Source of the DNA: a virus
IMG/VR virus record: IMGVR_UViG_3300013137_000071
Coordinates: 1-31,918 of that record
Length of the DNA: 31,918 nucleotides
Strand: one strand, 5' to 3'
Part shown: positions 27,760 to 31,918 of the stretch, one piece after another
Layout: every line of letters starts with the position of its first letter
Position numbering within the stretch: the stretch's first letter is position 1
Translations under genes and position numbers: made by a program
Notes under the pieces: generated by a model
What the model was told of the DNA's origin: nothing
What the model saw: only the letters and a program-made list of their open reading frames with translations
Databases searched by the model: none

Positions 27760-29856
27760 CTAACCAATACCCAGCTCATCCAGCTGGTCGGTCCCCTCGT
27801 AAAACTTATGGCTATCCTTCTTGCGCTTCTCCCGTTCGTGGTCACTAGCTATACGCTTAGCCTGCTCCTCAGTCGTCCACGGGTGCTCCGCGTGCTCCTT
27901 AGCCGCCTCTCCCGCTAGACCCTTAGTATGGCTAGAGCCATCGGGCGCGTGCTGCCCCATACCCTCACGGCTAGGGTCGCCCTTAGGCCGCTTGCCCTTA
28001 GGAGCCGGCTTCCGGCCAGCATAATCATAGTGATTAAACTCCCGGTCGTGATTCAACTCCAACGCATTATCAATCGGATTCCTAAGAATAGTGTCGGTAA
28101 GCTCCTCCCTCTCGGCATGATACTCAGAAAGCTCTCGGTCAGTCCTAACCTTTTCAGCAGGAGCAGCTCCAAATGGATAAGGGTCCCTACTATGCCTAGC
28201 AGCCTCCTCAGCAAACTGACTCTTAGAAACAAAGTCCAAGAACTTGTGCTCCATTTGCCGCTCTACATTCTGAGACTCCGCGCGGTCCTTCTTATCCATG
28301 TTAGCAGACGGGTTAGCAACCAACGGATTACGACTATTCATAGGACTCCCGCCCGGCTTGCCACCAGGCTTACCGCCAAAACCACCACTCATAGCCTGCT
28401 GAGCCATGCGCTCCGCACGCTGAGCCTCCAACTCAGCCTTCTGCTCAGCAGTCATCGGCTCCAAACCAAGATACCTAGTTCGGACTTCCTCGGCTGTCAG
28501 AATGTCTTGTAGAACCATAGTAGAAGCCAGCTGGGCCATCTGAACTTCCTTAAGCTCCTCGCGCTTATTATCAATCGACCAGGAGAAATCAATATCACTA
28601 AAGTCAAAGTTCTCTTCAGTCAACAACTGCTGGTTAATCGTCTGCCCGATAACCATCTTCAAGAAACGAATGTGCCGGTCAAAAGCCTCCATCTGCGTCT
28701 CGCTAGTGTTTCGGTTAGCGCCTTCAGTAAGACCCACTAAGACAGGAGGAACCTGCAGGGCGATGAGAATATTCTCCCGCAAGTATCCAAGCAACTCCCT
28801 GAACTGCAAATCCGTGTTATTGGGAGCTATCTCCTTCATCTCCACGTCCCCAGTAACCACAAGGTCCATCCAAGGAGCTAGAGTCTTCAGCTTATCAGTG
28901 AAACGCCTGAGTTGCTCCTCGCTGAAGTTGCTCTTCATTATGTAAACGACACGAGGAATAGCCCCACGCCTAAAGTAATCAGTCGTGTAGTTCTCCGCCA
29001 AGATTTTAGCCTGCAGGTTAAAGAGAACCGACGCGAGGCTAGTGTTGCCATAAACACGCCCGCCAAACTTACGTAGAGTAAAGTGCACCATCTCATCAGG
29101 GTAGAAATCAACACGCCTGAAATTCACGCGTTGGATGTACTTCAAAACCTCCCCATGCTCATTATAATCAATGCGAACCGAAGCGGCATCAGTCGGGTAG
29201 AACCGCCAGACCTTGCCCTTTTCTTTGCTAGCGTCCTGAACGAAGTCAGTGTAGTAATCCTTCTCGCTAGCGTACTCCTTTACCGTGAAGCCATTGGATG
29301 AGTAACCACGCTTGAACGAGCCCGCGTCAAGCTTACCCGCCGAATGCTTGGGCTTCTCCCCAACATCCGAATAGAATCTCCTACGACTATTCTCCCGCAC
29401 CAACTCTACATAAGAGTCCCCATAAATAAGGAGCTCCAATACCACTGACATCATCGTGTCATACCACGCGTTATCACCAAGCATCTTATCCACACGACGG
29501 TTATGCAAGCCCACCTTGCCACCCAGCTCATAACCATCCGCAACTATCGCCTCTGCAGTAACGTTGATGGCCGCGTTGATAATCGGGTCCTCTAAGTAGG
29601 CCTTCTTCAAGATACTATAATTAACCGGCTGCCCCTGACCCCAATAAGTAAGCCGCACGGTAGCATAGTCAGGCGTGAGACCCTCACGATAAACTACCTC
29701 GGCCTTAGCAAAATCAGTAGTGCCCTTCTGCTTCTCAAGCTCTCCATAGAAATGGGCGGCCTTCTCCGGGTTGTCGATGACTACCGCTATAGGCTGCTCC
29801 TCAACGCGAACGGGCCCTGCATTAAGGATTGCAGTGTTACAATCAAGAGACTGCAT
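27760..29856 (-). CDS. portal protein with long C-terminal extension
   Basis: 698 residues from ATG 29856. The core (about 40-490) is a typical phage portal: YLEDPIINAAINVTAEAIVA, VVLELLIYGDSYVELVREN, DEMVHFTLRKFGGRVYGNTS, LRENILIALQVPPVLVGLTE, NRNTSETQMEAFDRHIRFLK. The portal is the dodecameric channel for packaging and ejection. After a Gly/Pro linker (GGFGGKPGGKPGGSP) a 180-residue extension carries charged segments and WTTEEQAKRIASDHEREKR, resembling small helical modules such as DUF5661; portals usually end near 450-550. GGTGAG lies nine bases before ATG 29856, and the TATA centre is 27 bases upstream. Confidence 0.85.
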   Translation of the reverse strand: MQSLDCNTAILNAGPVRVEEQPIAVVIDNPEKAAHFYGELEKQKGTTDFAKAEVVYREGLTPDYATVRLTYWGQGQPVNYSILKKAYLEDPIINAAINVTAEAIVADGYELGGKVGLHNRRVDKMLGDNAWYDTMMSVVLELLIYGDSYVELVRENSRRRFYSDVGEKPKHSAGKLDAGSFKRGYSSNGFTVKEYASEKDYYTDFVQDASKEKGKVWRFYPTDAASVRIDYNEHGEVLKYIQRVNFRRVDFYPDEMVHFTLRKFGGRVYGNTSLASVLFNLQAKILAENYTTDYFRRGAIPRVVYIMKSNFSEEQLRRFTDKLKTLAPWMDLVVTGDVEMKEIAPNNTDLQFRELLGYLRENILIALQVPPVLVGLTEGANRNTSETQMEAFDRHIRFLKMVIGQTINQQLLTEENFDFSDIDFSWSIDNKREELKEVQMAQLASTMVLQDILTAEEVRTRYLGLEPMTAEQKAELEAQRAERMAQQAMSGGFGGKPGGKPGGSPMNSRNPLVANPSANMDKKDRAESQNVERQMEHKFLDFVSKSQFAEEAARHSRDPYPFGAAPAEKVRTDRELSEYHAEREELTDTILRNPIDNALELNHDREFNHYDYAGRKPAPKGKRPKGDPSREGMGQHAPDGSSHTKGLAGEAAKEHAEHPWTTEEQAKRIASDHEREKRKKDSHKFYEGTDQLDELGIG

Positions 29857-29878
29857 ACTCAAAACTCACCATTTCCCG

Positions 29879-29887
29879 TATATAAAA
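29879..29887 (-). promoter_or_regulatory. late TATA box, repeat copy 3
   Basis: TTTTATATA directly follows the TAG stop of the upstream gene and is followed by CGGGAAATGG. The centre is about 27 bases before ATG 29856, so the portal mRNA may be leaderless even though a GGTGAG motif stands before the start. Confidence 0.7.
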
Positions 29888-30193
29888 CTACTTCAAAGCC
29901 CGGATTACTCGCTTATAATGCGACAAGTACTGAGCCTCGAAATAACACAAAGCTAGCTTCTCATCCAAAGGCTCCGACGGAACCTGAGAGCGAACGAACT
30001 CAAAGACATCCCGCTTCCTAATCTTAGAGCGAAGCACATAACCCATACTAGCTCCAGCGTTACTGACCACCGGGTACTCTAAATAATAAGCCTGAGGAGT
30101 ATCCCAATAGCAAACGAAACGGTCGGCTTCAGTGGAATCATACTGTCGCGTGAGCTTCAAGAACTGCTGGAAGTCAATGCTATAGATTCTCAT
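29888..30193 (-). CDS. hypothetical protein, 101 aa
   Basis: ATG 30193 overlaps the stop of the LamG gene (ATGA); the longer frame to 30238 would run into that gene. It encodes a compact alpha/beta protein: MRIYSIDFQQFLKLTRQY, DRFVCYWDTPQAYYLEYPVV, VLRSKIRKRDVFEFVRSQV, ALCYFEAQYLSHYKRVIRAL. No motif or family recognised. It lies between fibre and portal genes, so it may assist the fibre (chaperone) or packaging; this is inference from position. Confidence 0.65.
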   Translation of the reverse strand: MRIYSIDFQQFLKLTRQYDSTEADRFVCYWDTPQAYYLEYPVVSNAGASMGYVLRSKIRKRDVFEFVRSQVPSEPLDEKLALCYFEAQYLSHYKRVIRALK

Positions 30194-31917
30194 CCAATCA
30201 CTCCGAACTGTTGCGCAGTTACCTGGCCGATACACCACTCCAACTTGGGGTTTAAGTCGCAGAGTACCTTTTTCATCGCGGTGTTGTCGGCTTCAAGCGC
30301 GTCGTTCTTGGTTTTGAGCTGCTGCACGGCGACGGTCAAGACGCTTATCATCGCGCCTAGGTCGCGGCCGGGCTCGTTTTCTTCGCCTACTTTAACGGTC
30401 TCGCTCACGAGCGTGATTATCGTCTCGTTTCTTGCGTCGTCCCACACTTCTATTTCTTTCTCGCGGGTTTCTAGCACGTCTACCGTCTTGTTGCGTTGCG
30501 CGAAAACGGGCAGTGTGGCGTGGTCTATTTCGCCGTTCTTGCCCTTAATCCGCATTATCTCCTCTAGCGCGTTGCCTTCATAGTATGGCGTGTAGTCGAT
30601 GAATGACGCCGCGCCAATCGAGCCCGTAGCATTCACGTCCCCTCGCACGTCCAGCCTATACACCGGGTTTGCCGTGCCGATGCCGATGTTGCCCGTCGAG
30701 CCATTTATTGCTAGGCGGCTCGTGGTTGGTTCGGTTCCAAAAGCAGTGTTGGATAATATCTCGAATAGACCAGTGCCGGAATAGCCAGTAATCAAACGAA
30801 AGTTACGGTTGCCATTCCCACCCGTAGTGGCCTCGGAATTAAGCGTGATGCCCGGCGCGTTCCCAGTAGAATTAATCGTCAAGCCATAGTTTGACCCGCG
30901 AATCGTAAGCAAATCACTCGGCGCTGTCGTGCCGATGCCGACTTTGCCGCCGCTAGTTACGGTTAGGACTGGCGTCCCAGCGGTTTCAGCTATCGCGGTA
31001 GTGTAACCGAGGTCCATGCGGTTGAAGCCTGCCCCGCCTAATGCTCGCAGGTACATATAGTACGACGGCCCGGGATTATTCAGGTAAAGCGTGTTATTGT
31101 GCGTGTTCGCCAGTATGCCGATATACTCTCCGGGTTTATCCACCGACAAATTACCCTTTATCGAAGCATTCCCCTGCACTAGCAAGGCATCACCCGCGCC
31201 ACTCCCCGTCACCGTGAGCGTCGCGTTTGGCGCGCTCGTGCCTATAGCGAGGCTCGCGGCGGGAATATTCTGGTATTGCGTGGCGTTGCTCTCCATGCCA
31301 GCGTATCCGGCGGGTTCGCCTCGGTTGTAGAGTTGAGAGATTTCGGTGGCGGAGAGGTTGCGGTTCCATACCTTGACGTCGTCGAGCACGCCGTTGAAGA
31401 ACGCGCCTTGAACGCTGCCGGTGGGAACAGCCCCGATGTATGCGGGGGACGTGTCTACCATTATTGTCGCGCTCGTCGTGCCCGTGCCCGCCGCCGCGCC
31501 GTCTATATAGAACGTTGCTAGAGTCCCGTTCTTGACGACTGCGAGGTGGTGCCAAGCGTTCAAACTAAACGTGCCCGTGCTCGTCGCGCTTGACGCGGCT
31601 ATGCCATTCGCGCTAGTCAAGAGCGACAACTGCCGGTTGTTGTTGGCGAGGAACCAATACGAGCGCATCCCATCCGTGCCCGTCCACTTGGTTACCAGCG
31701 AGTTCTGCACCACGGCGGAAGTAGCGTAAGCCCACACGGCGAAAGTAAAGTCCGTCGTAAAGTTGAGCGAGTCGCCCATCGAAACGAAATTATGCACTCC
31801 ATCGAAGTTGAGGCACTTGCCGACCACGCACGACGAGTTAAGCGTCGGCTGGGAGATTACCGTCGCGTTACCCAACGCGCCAGCCGTGCCGTTACCCGAC
31901 AAGTCTATCGTCGAGCG
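30190..31917 (-). CDS. LamG-domain fibre / surface adhesin, 5' end missing
   Basis: The frame is open to the window end (first visible residues RSTIDLSGNG), so the true start lies outside. About 575 residues are seen. A LamG/concanavalin-like domain occupies the first 200 (LNFDGVHNFVSMGDSLNFTT, AWHHLAVVKNGTLATFYIDG, FFNGVLDDVKVWNRNLSATE). Then come beta repeats of the 'VGIGTTAPSDLLTIRG' and 'IGIGTANPVYRLDVRG' kind and a C-terminal coiled coil (ISVLTVAVQQLKTKNDALEA). Similar proteins are frequent on DPANN-type archaea and in phage fibres; LamG folds bind glycans. Its codon use (C-ending, CpG-rich) differs from the other late genes, suggesting later acquisition, perhaps from a host. Confidence 0.78.
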   Translation of the reverse strand, partial: RSTIDLSGNGTAGALGNATVISQPTLNSSCVVGKCLNFDGVHNFVSMGDSLNFTTDFTFAVWAYATSAVVQNSLVTKWTGTDGMRSYWFLANNNRQLSLLTSANGIAASSATSTGTFSLNAWHHLAVVKNGTLATFYIDGAAAGTGTTSATIMVDTSPAYIGAVPTGSVQGAFFNGVLDDVKVWNRNLSATEISQLYNRGEPAGYAGMESNATQYQNIPAASLAIGTSAPNATLTVTGSGAGDALLVQGNASIKGNLSVDKPGEYIGILANTHNNTLYLNNPGPSYYMYLRALGGAGFNRMDLGYTTAIAETAGTPVLTVTSGGKVGIGTTAPSDLLTIRGSNYGLTINSTGNAPGITLNSEATTGGNGNRNFRLITGYSGTGLFEILSNTAFGTEPTTSRLAINGSTGNIGIGTANPVYRLDVRGDVNATGSIGAASFIDYTPYYEGNALEEIMRIKGKNGEIDHATLPVFAQRNKTVDVLETREKEIEVWDDARNETIITLVSETVKVGEENEPGRDLGAMISVLTVAVQQLKTKNDALEADNTAMKKVLCDLNPKLEWCIGQVTAQQFGVIG

Positions 31918-31918
31918 C

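Noticed and set aside
1-31918. CRISPR array, insertion sequence or transposase
   Set aside because: No regularly spaced repeats and no transposase motif were seen on either strand.

Overview
The window looks like part of the genome of an archaeal head-tailed virus (HK97-fold capsid, Caudoviricetes type). The structural genes are those of tailed viruses: portal, prohead protease, major capsid protein, neck proteins, tail tube, tail chaperone, tape measure and baseplate hub. The expression signals are archaeal. TTTATATA boxes sit about 25-30 bases before starts, GGTGAT/GGAGGT ribosome sites are strong, TTG and GTG starts are common, the tRNA has no encoded CCA, an MCM-like helicase and a Hjc-like resolvase are present, and surface proteins are loaded with N-X-S/T sequons. 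The LamG fibre with its coiled-coil C-terminus resembles surface proteins of DPANN-type archaea. The host lineage cannot be fixed from sequence alone.

Layout. Positions 1-10275 (+) are a compact early/middle block. It holds a MoxR-type AAA+ ATPase with a zincin/VWA partner, an HNH nuclease, an AbrB-like candidate regulator, a chain of micro-genes, a divergent MCM-like helicase, two winged-helix-like proteins, a prohibitin-like membrane protein, a Hjc-like resolvase and several small zinc proteins. A tRNA (anticodon GTT) and two terminator-like hairpins (10310-10437) separate it from the convergent (-) strand block.

Positions 10436-31918 (-), read right to left, are the virion and lysis genes. 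The order is LamG fibre (cut by the window end), a small unknown, portal, prohead protease/scaffold, major capsid protein, small decoration-like proteins, a membrane-anchored glycoprotein, head-tail adaptor, gp10-like neck protein, tail terminator candidate, HNH nuclease, tail tube, tail chaperone with a probable programmed -1 frameshift, tape measure, distal tail protein, a large sequon-rich glycoprotein, baseplate hub, receptor-binding candidate, a 41-residue zinc finger, and a lysis cassette (transglutaminase-like enzyme and two small membrane proteins). Terminase, DNA polymerase and integrase are not in this window.

Most striking points: (1) a 135-base gap at 20370-20504 starts with a TATA box and folds, on the transcribed strand only, into a long hairpin plus a second hairpin over the ribosome site; (2) a canonical A AAC CCT slippery site joins two tail-chaperone reading frames; (3) TATA boxes repeatedly abut or overlap the last codons of the upstream gene, three within a near-identical repeat; (4) a viral MoxR/zincin-VWA pair; (5) a lysis cassette built on a transglutaminase fold; (6) two membrane-anchored sequon-rich proteins inside the virion operon. 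Genes are packed tightly, often with ATGA stop-start overlaps. No stretch over 300 bases lacks a gene.
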